DNA of 64,000 nucleotides from Verrucomicrobiales bacterium (lineage in GTDB: Bacteria; Verrucomicrobiota; Verrucomicrobiia; Verrucomicrobiales; DEV007), in contig JARGPH010000031.1 of assembly GCA_029213065.1 (NCBI GenBank), positions 1-64,000 of the forward strand, written 5' to 3'. The notes beneath the pieces were generated by a model. It did no database searches, had not been told where the DNA came from, and was given only the letters and a program-made list of their open reading frames with translations. The position numbers and the translations under genes were made by a program. Positions 1 to 8,082 of this stretch are shown one piece after another. Numbering within the stretch: the stretch's first letter is position 1; the number at the start of each line of letters is the position of its first letter.

Positions 1-509
1 TCGAATCTCTCAAGTGGACTCAATGGATCGAAGTCGTCGAAACCGACAGCGTTCCGAAAACCTATCTCCGGGGCGGACTTCACATTCCCGTCGAAGGAGA
101 GGGAGCCGGAACTGAGCCGATTGGGAAACGCATCATCGAATCGCCGGTTGATCCACACGGAACGGAATTCCTCAGAAATCCCAGATCCGGCTTCGTCGCT
201 TACGTGCCGGTCGGATCACTCGAGAAAGGAGCCAAGCTCGTTCACGGGGGCGGGGCAGGCAAGACTCTCCAATGCGTGATTTGCCACGGTCCCGATCTCA
301 ACGGAATCGGAAACATTCCCGGAATCGCCGCCCGCTCCCCCAGCTACATGGCCCGGCAGCTAAACGACATGAAGCAGGGAACCCGCCACGGAGAAATGGC
401 AACTCTGATGAAACCCGTCGTAGCGAACCTCAGCTCCGAAGACATTCTGAACATCGTCGCTTACCTCGCCTCAATGCCGGCCCCCGAGCCGGAGTATTCA
501 AAGCCTTAG
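1..509 (+). CDS. C-type cytochrome, C-terminal part (runs in from the left edge)
   Basis: The reading frame is open from base 3 to the TAG at 507-509, so the gene starts outside the window. The visible 168 residues contain one haem-attachment motif CVICH followed by a class I cytochrome c pattern: the 'GPDLNGIGNIPG' stretch after the haem site, a candidate axial Met in 'EMATLMKP', and a last helix 'SSEDILNIVAYLASMP', typical of small periplasmic electron-transfer domains. About 80 residues precede the haem domain and show no feature I recognise. An internal ATG-like start at 204 would give only the haem domain, but codon use and frame continue upstream, so I treat it as partial. Electron donor and acceptor are unknown. 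Confidence 0.8.
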   Translation, partial: ESLKWTQWIEVVETDSVPKTYLRGGLHIPVEGEGAGTEPIGKRIIESPVDPHGTEFLRNPRSGFVAYVPVGSLEKGAKLVHGGGAGKTLQCVICHGPDLNGIGNIPGIAARSPSYMARQLNDMKQGTRHGEMATLMKPVVANLSSEDILNIVAYLASMPAPEPEYSKP

Positions 510-625
510 CGCTCGTGCCGAGAGGATCTACCTTATTGAGTTTCTGATACGGTTAGGGATGGATGACAACTGGAAGCGGACACTTCGCCTGATTCTCAAC
601 CGGCGAAATTATCCGGCTCGCCACT

Positions 626-1333
626 TCACTGCACTCCCGAAGCTTCATTGAGCACTTTGATCAGTGCGGCACCCGCGACCGTTGGCCGAAACCTGTCGGA
701 AAAAAGGATCTGCTCCAACGAAGCGCCGTAAGCGGTTTCATTCTTCTTTTTCGACTCGACTATCGCGCCCGCCTCAAAAGCGGCGCCGATAAAAGCTCCC
801 TGGGCGTCGCTGTATACGAGGACCGGTTTCTGAATTACGGTGCTGTCAATAGCACCTCCCGCGTCATGCGGGCCGGCGACGGCCTCGACCGAAAGTCCGA
901 CATTTCCCGAACCACCGCCCTTCAGTATCTGGAGACTCTCATCGGTCATGAGAAGCATGATGGTGACAACCTCATTCGCTCCGATTTGAAAACCGTAAGA
1001 TCCCTTTGATAGAGAAACAAATCCGGGGGTTCCCCACCTGCCATCCGCCCGCTTCACCGACGCCACCCCATTACCGAATTCAGCTCCAATCCCGAGACCG
1101 GCCTTCACCTGATGCATAATAACGATCCCCTTCGCCTCTGCGAGCACCTGCTGAGGGATCGCCGTGCCGCGCGTGAGCTGACGCTGCTCGAACCGCAGGC
1201 GATTCTCGCCAATACGAACTTCAAGATCTTCTTGAGATTTCTTAAAAGGATTCGCCAGGGCAGCCCCCGAAAAGAACAAGCAAAGGAGAATGGTGGCCAC
1301 GGGACCGATTCCGAAGGAAGAGTAAATTTTCAT
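626..1333 (-). CDS. SYLF/Ysc84-domain lipid-binding protein, exported
   Basis: 235 residues. Residues 1-27 form a Sec signal peptide ending in ALA before NPFKK. The rest matches the SYLF (DUF500/Ysc84) family: 'AKGIVIMHQVKAGLGIGAEFG' style opening, then Gly-rich strands ('GFVSLSKGSYGFQIG', 'IMLLMTDESLQIL', 'NVGLSVEAVAGP') and the closing 'AFEAGAIVESKKKNETAYG'. The family binds membrane lipids; bacterial members are exported and of unclear role. It is monocistronic here, flanked by the end of a cytochrome gene on the other strand and by sialidase genes. Family assignment is firm; function in the cell is not known. Confidence 0.88.
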   Translation of the reverse strand: MKIYSSFGIGPVATILLCLFFSGAALANPFKKSQEDLEVRIGENRLRFEQRQLTRGTAIPQQVLAEAKGIVIMHQVKAGLGIGAEFGNGVASVKRADGRWGTPGFVSLSKGSYGFQIGANEVVTIMLLMTDESLQILKGGGSGNVGLSVEAVAGPHDAGGAIDSTVIQKPVLVYSDAQGAFIGAAFEAGAIVESKKKNETAYGASLEQILFSDRFRPTVAGAALIKVLNEASGVQ

Positions 1334-1671
1334 GATGAAGAGTAGGAAAGGCCCGGGAGTAGAGCCATGGAAATAAAATCCACCTCTCGCCTCCCCGCAA
1401 CTGAAGTCCGTTCATTTCATCCTCTCAGGGAACAGGCCGGAATGGCACTGCATTCAGGAGTGAAGTCGTATAAAAAGGCCCAATGGGTCGAATTCAAACC
1501 GGCTCGAGACAAGCCCCCGGGGAATCCACTACCACGATCCAAGAGGATATCGTCAACGAACAAACCCTGTTGGATCGCCAGAGATCCCGGAAGTTGCCCG
1601 CCCCGTATATGGCACATGTGAGGATATCTGCGCGTCTTGACAGTTACCTGACCACTCGCGACCGATAGAGG
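1334..1671. other. 338-bp intergenic region, no clear gene
   Basis: Lies between the divergent SYLF and sialidase genes, so it should carry both promoters. A TTGACA hexamer sits at about 1637, but no convincing -10 box stands 17 bases behind it. Short open frames on both strands here look random. I see no repeat or RNA structure. Confidence 0.4.
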
Positions 1672-2745
1672 ATGAGGAACTGCCCACCATTGATCATCGT
1701 TCTCGCCTTGATAGGCTTTTTTACCGGCGTCATTCCGCGAGCGACGACTGCGGCGGAATTCGGCGAACCCCGCATCGCCGTTCCCGCGCCCGAAGACCCT
1801 CGTTTTGCGCACCTTTCCTGGCCGAAGGTGGTCACCGCCCCTGACGGAACACTCGTGCTCGCGTACATCGCAGGACGGGAGCACGTCAACGGCGACGGGT
1901 GCCCCGCCGTGTCGATTTCCAGCGACGGCGGCAAAACCTTCAGCGAACCGAAGATCCTGCGGGAATTCGACAAGAGCACCAAATATCAACACGGTGCCAA
2001 TCTCGCAATGGGCGTGACCGATGATGGTGCCATCGTCCTCATGGTGATGGCGTTCACGAATGACGAACGCAATTCAATCTTCGGCTGGCGCTCGGAGGAT
2101 TCAGGAAAGAGCTGGACCACAGTCGACACCTCCTCGCTGGCAGATAGCAAAACCGGCTCCGTCTTCGGACTCATCTTTTCGGTGCCCGGAAAAGGGCTCG
2201 CCGTTACCGGTCATTATCGTAAACCGAAGGGGTCCGGCATTTGGATGGCCTTCTCCCCCGATCACGGAAAAACCTGGGGCGACCCGCAGACGATCACGAA
2301 TGAGGGATATTTCGAACCCACCTTTCTCTACGCCGGAAATAAGCTCATCGGTCTGATTCGTGAGAACAAAGCCCATGCCTACCATGAGTATATCAGTGAT
2401 GATCTCGGAGAATCCTGGCAAGCAGAGAAAAGCGCACTTCAGGGAGATGCCTCGGCGACGCATCCCAGTCCGTTTCTGATCGAGGATCCTGAGCATCCCG
2501 GCCAGCTCTACGCCCTGCAGACCCAACGCGGCAAAAACAACCAGGTCCATCTCTGGAAAGCGGATGCGAATCGGGATGACCTGGAATGGGAACATCTCGA
2601 CAAGGTCATCGAGGTCCCAGCGGATCAGGATTTCGGATACCCCTGGATGACACCCCTCGGCGACGGAAAGTGGTTTCTCGTCTACTACGCCGGCAAAAAA
2701 GTCGGCGCCAATTCGATTTACGGCATTGAGCTTTCGCTGCCTTGA
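1672..2745 (+). CDS. Exported exo-sialidase-like protein (BNR/Asp-box repeats)
   Basis: 357 residues. Residues 1-25 are a signal peptide (hydrophobic LIIVLALIGFF, then ATTAAEF). The body is a six-bladed sialidase fold: an RIAVP sequence near the mature N-terminus resembles the FRIP motif that carries an active-site Arg, and four Asp-boxes of the S-x-D-x-G-x-(T/S)-(W/F) type lie at about residues 83-90, 141-148, 195-202 and 242-249. Such enzymes cleave sialic acid or related sugars, but many BNR proteins in this phylum have unknown substrates. The next gene is a second BNR protein 43 bp downstream on the same strand, so the two are probably co-transcribed. The GAGG directly abutting the ATG is too close to be a good ribosome site. 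Confidence 0.82.
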   Translation: MRNCPPLIIVLALIGFFTGVIPRATTAAEFGEPRIAVPAPEDPRFAHLSWPKVVTAPDGTLVLAYIAGREHVNGDGCPAVSISSDGGKTFSEPKILREFDKSTKYQHGANLAMGVTDDGAIVLMVMAFTNDERNSIFGWRSEDSGKSWTTVDTSSLADSKTGSVFGLIFSVPGKGLAVTGHYRKPKGSGIWMAFSPDHGKTWGDPQTITNEGYFEPTFLYAGNKLIGLIRENKAHAYHEYISDDLGESWQAEKSALQGDASATHPSPFLIEDPEHPGQLYALQTQRGKNNQVHLWKADANRDDLEWEHLDKVIEVPADQDFGYPWMTPLGDGKWFLVYYAGKKVGANSIYGIELSLP

Positions 2746-2788
2746 TATTTTTAACTAACTGTTAGAATCAAAAAACCGTTTTCAGATC

Positions 2789-4348
2789 ATGCGAATTTTT
2801 CTCACCGCGATAGCCCTGCTTGCCGTTCTCAGTGTAAATTTAAAAGGAGGCGATTCCACCTGTTCTCCGCTCTACCTGACCGCGAATGACCTCTCAATTG
2901 CCACGGGCAAGCCCTCTCTCGTCCTCATGTCGAAGGTCTCTACGCACATTCCGGTGTGGTCGCTATCCGGCGGCACCGAAGGGCAATCGGTCTCCGGAGT
3001 CATCGGGGCACTCCCCGACGATTGCGTCGCGGTAAAGGTTGAGATTGTCGTGACTTCGAATGACCCGGAGACGAGTCCGGACTACGCAGACATGTATCGG
3101 GTTCACCTGTCGCAGATGGTGGAGAATGCCCCGTTCACCGATCGTTACTTGCTGGGCAAGCCGGTGGAAACACCACTGTCCGACGCGCCTTTTCACTCCC
3201 GGACGATCCTTCTCGAGTCCTACTACGAAGTGGTTCCGAACGCTCCCCTGACGGTTCGAATTCAACGTGAACCCGGCCTACCCGGTGACACTTTCACGCG
3301 ACCGACCGGGCTCGCGGTAGTGAAGGTAACGCCCCTGAAACCGCTCCCGAAGGCGCATCTCGTGCAGGACGTGAGCGGCTACAACTCGTGGCCGATGACA
3401 CAGGCGATCGGTGACAAACTGGTCTGCACCTACAGCCGGGGCTCGAAGCATACCATCCATGAAGACGCCCGCGCCGTTTACGCCCGCACTTCCACCGACG
3501 GCGGGAAAACGTGGACAGTGGAAACCGTCGTCGCGGACACACCGGGCTACGGTGAAGTCACTGTCGGCAAAGGCCTCGATTCCACAGGGGCGATGTTGCT
3601 CTGGGTGCGCCGGATCGGAAAGGAGTGGAACCACGATCTCTACCGGACCACGGACGGAGTAACGTTCGAGCTTTTGGCAACGCCGAAACTTGCGGTTCAG
3701 CCGATGCAGGTCACCGACGTCTTTGCCGTCCCCGAGGTTGGATTGATGTCCTTGTGGTTTGCCGGAAACTACAGCGACAAACCGGTTCACTCGTGGGGCA
3801 TCATGACCAGTGCCGACGACGGCGCCACCTGGGAACAAACCACGATCGAGTCTGATCTCTTGAAAGCGGACTGGCCGACGGAACCTGCCGCCGTCTCCCT
3901 GGGCGATGGACGGATTCTCTGCGTCGCACGAACCGAAACGGGGCCGACACAATTCCAGATCACCTCAACTGACAACGGCAAAACCTGGACCCGCAAACGA
4001 ACCAACATTGGCGATATTCACGCCTCGACCCCGACCCTGATCCTCGATCCCGAAACCGGTTTACTGAGTAATTACTACTACGAGCGCGGACAGGGAAAGC
4101 TTCGCCGTAGAGTCGTCGATCCGGATTCCGTATTTGATCATCCCGGGAGTTGGCCGGAATCCGAAGTGGTCACGACCGGAAGCACGATTGCGTGGGACTC
4201 CGGCAACACGAACGCCACCGTAATCGGCGACAGGCACTACGTTTCGTATTACTCGGGTAAAGCACCTGACACGTCCGTATTTGTCCTGGAACTTCCGGAG
4301 CCGGTGGCTGAGAATGGGCGGAGTAAAAATGGTAAAGAGGTAGAGTAG
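2789..4348 (+). CDS. Exported sialidase-superfamily protein with N-terminal beta domain
   Basis: 519 residues with an N-terminal signal (MRIFLTAIALLAVLSVNLKGG). Residues about 25-190 form a beta-rich domain I do not recognise. The remainder carries Asp-boxes: 'STDGGKTW', a degenerate 'TTDGVTF', 'SADDGATW' and 'STDNGKTW', i.e. a sialidase-type beta-propeller. It follows the 1672-2745 sialidase by 43 bp and the pair likely acts on extracellular glycans. The two proteins are not close copies: this one has the extra N-terminal domain. Catalytic competence cannot be judged by eye. Confidence 0.78.
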   Translation: MRIFLTAIALLAVLSVNLKGGDSTCSPLYLTANDLSIATGKPSLVLMSKVSTHIPVWSLSGGTEGQSVSGVIGALPDDCVAVKVEIVVTSNDPETSPDYADMYRVHLSQMVENAPFTDRYLLGKPVETPLSDAPFHSRTILLESYYEVVPNAPLTVRIQREPGLPGDTFTRPTGLAVVKVTPLKPLPKAHLVQDVSGYNSWPMTQAIGDKLVCTYSRGSKHTIHEDARAVYARTSTDGGKTWTVETVVADTPGYGEVTVGKGLDSTGAMLLWVRRIGKEWNHDLYRTTDGVTFELLATPKLAVQPMQVTDVFAVPEVGLMSLWFAGNYSDKPVHSWGIMTSADDGATWEQTTIESDLLKADWPTEPAAVSLGDGRILCVARTETGPTQFQITSTDNGKTWTRKRTNIGDIHASTPTLILDPETGLLSNYYYERGQGKLRRRVVDPDSVFDHPGSWPESEVVTTGSTIAWDSGNTNATVIGDRHYVSYYSGKAPDTSVFVLELPEPVAENGRSKNGKEVE

Positions 4349-4724
4349 TCTGTGCGTTTGTCTGATTTGGGGAGGGCAACAGGGTAAGATCAATAACCAC
4401 CCCCCTGTTGGATCGGGATGTCACGGCTTTGAACAGTCGCGGATTGTCAGCTTCCCCGAATCGCACAATCGCGATGCGGTCAGCTCTCGCTCCCTGAACA
4501 ACAGGCGTCGTTGGGATAGAGGTGGCAGCGCTCACGATTCCCCGGCGTGGAGTCCCCTGTTCCGTTCCGGAAAAGTGCGAATACCCCGGGCCTGTCCCTT
4601 TTACGCCCCTGAAATCGTCAACCGGGGAAGGGACGGTCAATGTTTCAATCTGTTCCCGGTGTTTTCGGGCGGCCCTTCAGGTCGCTCCGGATTGCTGGTT
4701 TATACCCGGGACTGAAGTCCCGGG
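4349..4724. other. Non-coding stretch leading into a repeat cluster
   Basis: No credible gene. Bases 4664-4690 are an inverted, slightly diverged copy of a 27-base segment that occurs at 4858-4884 and again in the second repeat unit. A perfect hairpin with 8-base arms (CCCGGGAC, loop TGAA) lies at 4705-4724. The word CAACAGGGTAA at 4377-4387 resembles the CAACAGGGTTGAGT words at 17072 and 43048. Confidence 0.55.
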
Positions 4725-5259
4725 CTGGGGACGATAGGGCCTTCAGCCCTGTTGGGGAATCCTCGGTCCGGCTCCGAAATCTACGCGGCCACTACCGAGC
4801 TGTAGGCTCGAACGAAAACAGCACGGGGTTTCAACCCCGTGGAAACCATCATCCCACCCGGAGCGTCCTGAAAGGCCGCCCGAAAACGTCGGGTCGCCCC
4901 AAAATTCCCGGGGCCGAAATTCCCCTCCGGGGGCTGCCCCGTCATCAAGCGGGGAGCAATAATTCACCTGTCCCCGGAAGCATTTACCAGGCTGGGGACG
5001 ATAGGGCCTTCAGCCCTTTTTGGGGATCCACGGTCCGGCTCCGAAATCCAAGCAGCCACTACCGAGCTGTAGGCTCGAACGAAAACAGCACGGGGTTTCA
5101 ACCCCGTGAAAACCATCATCCTACCCGGAGCGTCCTGAAAGGCCGCCCGTAAACGTTGGGTCGCCCCAAAATTCCCGGGGCCGAAATTTCCAGAAATCCC
5201 CCGGGGGTTGTCCCGTCTTCAAGCGGGGAGCGTTAGTTCACCTGTCCCCGGAAGCATTC
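4725..5259. repeat. Two tandem copies of a 267-bp hairpin-rich repeat
   Basis: Unit 1 is 4725-4991 and unit 2 is 4992 to about 5259, both opening with CTGGGGACGATAGGGCC and ending near CCCCGGAAGCATT. Each unit holds a series of short perfect palindromes: AGGGC-CTTCA-GCCCT (4736-4750, 5003-5017), CGAGC-TGTAG-GCTCG (4796-4810 and its copy), and CACGGGG-TTTCAA-CCCCGTG (4822-4841, 5089-5108). The copies differ by scattered substitutions and small indels, mostly outside the palindromes. There is no coding frame with protein-like composition. The cluster sits between convergent genes (sialidase-like and peroxiredoxin). Confidence 0.85.
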
Positions 5260-5299
5260 AAAAATCGCACTACTCACGGGCATCTCCCCCGCCCAGTCC

Positions 5300-6418
5300 T
5301 CACTTCGTGAGACGCTGGTGCAATTCCCAGGCGGATCGCTCAACCCAGTTGTGGGCGAGCTTTCCATCGCTGATTTCCCAGATCGCGATGCCGGTGAATT
5401 CGATCTCCCTGTCGTCCGCCCCGGTGCCGAGGACTCCGCCGTTTCGTCCTCTCGCGATCCATCGGCTCACGACACGCGATCCGTCCGCGCTCGCAAAGCA
5501 ATCCAGATTCTCCAGTCGCAGGCCTTTCGCCTTCTCCTGAAAAGCCGCGACCCACTTCTTAAATTCATCGCGTCCTTTCACCTCATTGCCGGCACTGGTG
5601 ATCACAAAATCCTCCGTCATCAGCCTATCGATCAGCGAAAGATCGTAGGGCGGATTCCAGACGTTTTCCCAAAACTGCAGAACGAGATGTTTCCCGAACG
5701 GGCCATCCTTGAGAGACCGGAGGGCTTCGACAACGCGAACAGGTTCGGCACGGCGGCGGTAGTCCGCATCGGCGAAAACATAGGTAATGATCCCGTCAGG
5801 TGCGATCACGTAAGTCGCCGGCAAGGGAAGGCGATCCGCGGCATCCTTACCGCTGCGCTCCTCCAGCTTGAATTTTTCCTGATACCGCTTCTGCGTATCC
5901 GCGTTGAGAGGAAAGGTCAGGCCAAATTGATCCGCGACGGCATGGCCCTGATCGGTCAGGACCTCAAACTCCAGCCCATGCTCCTTCACCGATTCATTCG
6001 TGGCATCCGGCAGCTCCGGAGTCACCGCGACAAAGGTCGCGTCAAGCGCGCGGAACTCGTCATTCTTCGCAGCAAAGGCTGCCAACGCGATATTGCAATA
6101 GGGACACCAGCCGCCCCGATACCAGGTAAGAACGACCGGCCCGCTTTTCAAAAGCGCGGAAAGTTTCACCTCCTCACCCTCGTGATTTTTCAGACTGAAA
6201 TCCGGTGCCTCGTCGCCGACTTTGAGAACACGCTCATAAACACCGGAAACCTCAAGCTCCCGCAAAGCCCGGTTCTGACTTTCAATCAACTCAGGCGCCG
6301 CCCGCTCAGCAAAGGCGTTTTTGCGGGCATCGAGTGTTTCCTGGAGGCTCTCATCGGCGTGGAGATCTGAAGCGAAGGTAGCTAGAAAGAGAAGAAGCGA
6401 AAGGCTTTTGAAGGGCAT
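5300..6418 (-). CDS. Exported peroxiredoxin-like (AhpC/TSA) protein with C-terminal SnoaL-like domain
   Basis: 372 residues from the ATG at 6418, chosen because it starts a clean signal peptide (MPFKSLSLLLFLATFASDLHA); an in-frame ATG at 6502 would add 28 unlikely residues. Residues about 65-235 are an AhpC/TSA peroxiredoxin-like domain with GGWCPYC (C105 and C108) and the 'PATYVIAPDGIITYVFAD' strand. Residues about 245-372 are a SnoaL/NTF2-like fold ('FWENVWNPPYDLSLIDRL', 'GRDEFKKWV', 'IAIWEISDGKLAHNWV'). The first domain would reduce peroxides or act in thiol exchange in the periplasm; the second is a small-molecule pocket of unknown ligand. Both domain calls are good; the joint function is open. 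Confidence 0.83.
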   Translation of the reverse strand: MPFKSLSLLLFLATFASDLHADESLQETLDARKNAFAERAAPELIESQNRALRELEVSGVYERVLKVGDEAPDFSLKNHEGEEVKLSALLKSGPVVLTWYRGGWCPYCNIALAAFAAKNDEFRALDATFVAVTPELPDATNESVKEHGLEFEVLTDQGHAVADQFGLTFPLNADTQKRYQEKFKLEERSGKDAADRLPLPATYVIAPDGIITYVFADADYRRRAEPVRVVEALRSLKDGPFGKHLVLQFWENVWNPPYDLSLIDRLMTEDFVITSAGNEVKGRDEFKKWVAAFQEKAKGLRLENLDCFASADGSRVVSRWIARGRNGGVLGTGADDREIEFTGIAIWEISDGKLAHNWVERSAWELHQRLTK

Positions 6419-6593
6419 AGGAGAACGTCCTGCCGCGATAGGAGAATGCAAGTGACACGGTTTGCGCGAGGCTGTTGCCAGGATTCGACAGGGTATGATC
6501 AACGAGCATACAAAGCAGAGAACACTACTTTAAACTGACGACGGTTCAAACTTACTTTGAAATCAGGTGGGTTCCACAGGTCCTATTGAAAAC

Positions 6594-7289
6594 TCACAAG
6601 ACACTATCTTTTTTGGTTGGCGTCACTCTGGCAGAGTGTGACCCTTTTAAATTTTCCTTCGCACTGATAATTCGTAGAATCGCCATTTTTGTGTGAAATA
6701 AATCGAATTTCTCCGCTAGCGCTTTGTCGGAGAACTCTACCCCAATAATTCCTATTCGGTTGTATTCGAGTTTCGCCAAATCAATCGAATTGGCGACCAT
6801 GAAGCTCTTAGCAATGACTGAAAAAGTTAATGGAGATTTGTGATCAACATGGGCCTGGGAAAAAGTGAGACTTTCTCCGGTGATAGCACACTTCAGGTAA
6901 TTTCCATCCATTTGTTGGGTTTTCCATCGATGAAGGCGTTTTTCGACTGCTCTCCTACAAGCGTAGGAAAATTCTGTAATCGGATTGTGGTCTCCATCAA
7001 TACATTTTGGGTAACTAAAATCGTCCTCGGTGCCGTCAATACGATGGAGTTTGAAGAATCGGTTTCCGTATTTTGAATGGCAGCTAATGGAAACGGATTC
7101 TACTCCGCTTCCTATCTTTTCATCCGCACGAGGATGCCTTATGAGCAGATCCATCAAGTGCTCGAATTCCATATCATTCACCCTCCTTCCAACTTCACCG
7201 GCATTGAGAATTGCCTTGAAGAAATCTTTCGCCTTTCCTTTTCCAGAAAACTCTAACTCGCCTATGATTGTCTTTTGCCCTGCCATCAT
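6594..7289 (-). CDS. DUF3223 (DCL-domain) protein with HNH-like C-terminus
   Basis: 231 residues. The N-terminal part matches the DUF3223/DCL family: 'LLIRHPRADEKIGSG' followed by 'RFFKLHRIDGTEDDFSYPKCI', the family's signature. The C-terminal half holds 'CAITGE' then 'AHVDHKSPLTF', a Cys/His arrangement like an HNH nuclease core, although the second Cys pair and later His/Asn are not obvious. The DNA is clearly more AT-rich than neighbouring genes, which suggests recent acquisition. A GAGG about 10 bases upstream supports the start at 7289 (or the adjacent ATG at 7286). Plant DCL proteins act in plastid RNA maturation; the bacterial role is unknown. A defence role is a guess from composition and the adjacent toxin-antitoxin pair. 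Confidence 0.72.
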   Translation of the reverse strand: MMAGQKTIIGELEFSGKGKAKDFFKAILNAGEVGRRVNDMEFEHLMDLLIRHPRADEKIGSGVESVSISCHSKYGNRFFKLHRIDGTEDDFSYPKCIDGDHNPITEFSYACRRAVEKRLHRWKTQQMDGNYLKCAITGESLTFSQAHVDHKSPLTFSVIAKSFMVANSIDLAKLEYNRIGIIGVEFSDKALAEKFDLFHTKMAILRIISAKENLKGSHSARVTPTKKDSVL

Positions 7290-7376
7290 GAAATAGTATG
7301 CCTCTTACCGTTGAGCTCCAACAGCAAATGGTTCCGGTGGAATCGCCACTACCATTCCAGTCAGAATTCGAGAACA

Positions 7377-7676
7377 CTAAATTCTACGTTTCCAGCGATC
7401 AGGGTGCTGGCTGGTGTGACTGACCGCCAGAATATGAACGGCCTGAGCAATTTCGTCGATTTCAAACACAATCTTGTATGGGAACCGTTGGCACAACACG
7501 CGGCGATAATGCTCGTAGATCCGCGAGTATTGCTCAGGAGCCACCTGCGCGAGTTCCATCGTGCTGTATGCTTCAGCAAGAAAGCTCTCGGTAAGTTCCG
7601 GATCGATCTCCAGATACCAGGATTTGGCCTGCTCCAGATCGTCAGCAACCTCGGGATGGATTCGCAGATTGGTCAT
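7377..7676 (-). CDS. RelE/ParE-family toxin
   Basis: 99 residues, the usual length for ParE toxins. Features are the opening 'IHPEVADDLEQAKSWYLEIDPELTESFLAEA' (helix pair), 'RRVLCQRFPYKIVFEIDE' (central strands) and the ending 'VHILAVSHTSQHPDRWKRR', which matches the family's 'V.A..H..R.P..W..R' tail. ParE-type toxins poison gyrase and RelE-type ones cleave mRNA; the sequence alone does not separate the two. The start lies 3 bases after the stop of the antitoxin gene, so the pair is translated together. Confidence 0.85.
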   Translation of the reverse strand: MTNLRIHPEVADDLEQAKSWYLEIDPELTESFLAEAYSTMELAQVAPEQYSRIYEHYRRVLCQRFPYKIVFEIDEIAQAVHILAVSHTSQHPDRWKRRI

Positions 7677-7679
7677 CCG

Positions 7680-7895
7680 CTATCTTGCGCTCACTTGCTG
7701 CTTGAGCTGGTCGAGCGTCAACGGCGTGACCGATCCGTCCTTCATCTCTTGCGAACGTCGGTCAAGCGTAGCCCTTTCATCATCCGTTAAATCGCGTTCG
7801 TCATCGAGACTTTCGATGAGCTTTTGAGCGAGATAACCGCGATCTGCTCGTGACAGGCTGAGAACCTCGTTCATAATTTCGGTCACCGTGGTCAT
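7680..7895 (-). CDS. Addiction-module antitoxin (short, acidic)
   Basis: 71 residues resembling the putative addiction-module component family often found upstream of ParE toxins: 'VLSLSRADRGYLAQKLIESLDD' forms the amphipathic helix, followed by acidic 'LTDDERATLDRRSQEMKDG'. It should bind and neutralise the product of the toxin gene that follows 3 bases downstream. No separate DNA-binding domain is obvious, so autoregulation would depend on the short N-terminal helices. Confidence 0.82.
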   Translation of the reverse strand: MTTVTEIMNEVLSLSRADRGYLAQKLIESLDDERDLTDDERATLDRRSQEMKDGSVTPLTLDQLKQQVSAR

Positions 7896-8082
7896 GGGTT
7901 CATTTTAGCAGTTTCAGTGGGTTTTGTCGCGTCACTTTATCCGGCTGGTTGCGAGAAACGTAAAAGTCGAAGTCAAAAGAGCTAATTGCCGGATAGGATC
8001 CGTAAATCGTCGAGATAGATCTCGTCACCGTTTACTCCCACCCCCATTTGAAAACCCCGCACACCCCGCCTACCCTCTCCCT

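Noticed and set aside
4640-5152. 170-residue open frame through the tandem repeat
   Set aside because: It only translates the hairpin repeat twice; no start signal or homologue pattern.
5318-6370. 350-residue open frame opposite the peroxiredoxin gene
   Set aside because: Shadow of the minus-strand gene; no signal or motif.
7924-8082. N-terminal extension of the nitroreductase
   Set aside because: Arg-rich and unlike the family, which starts at the ATG 8083.
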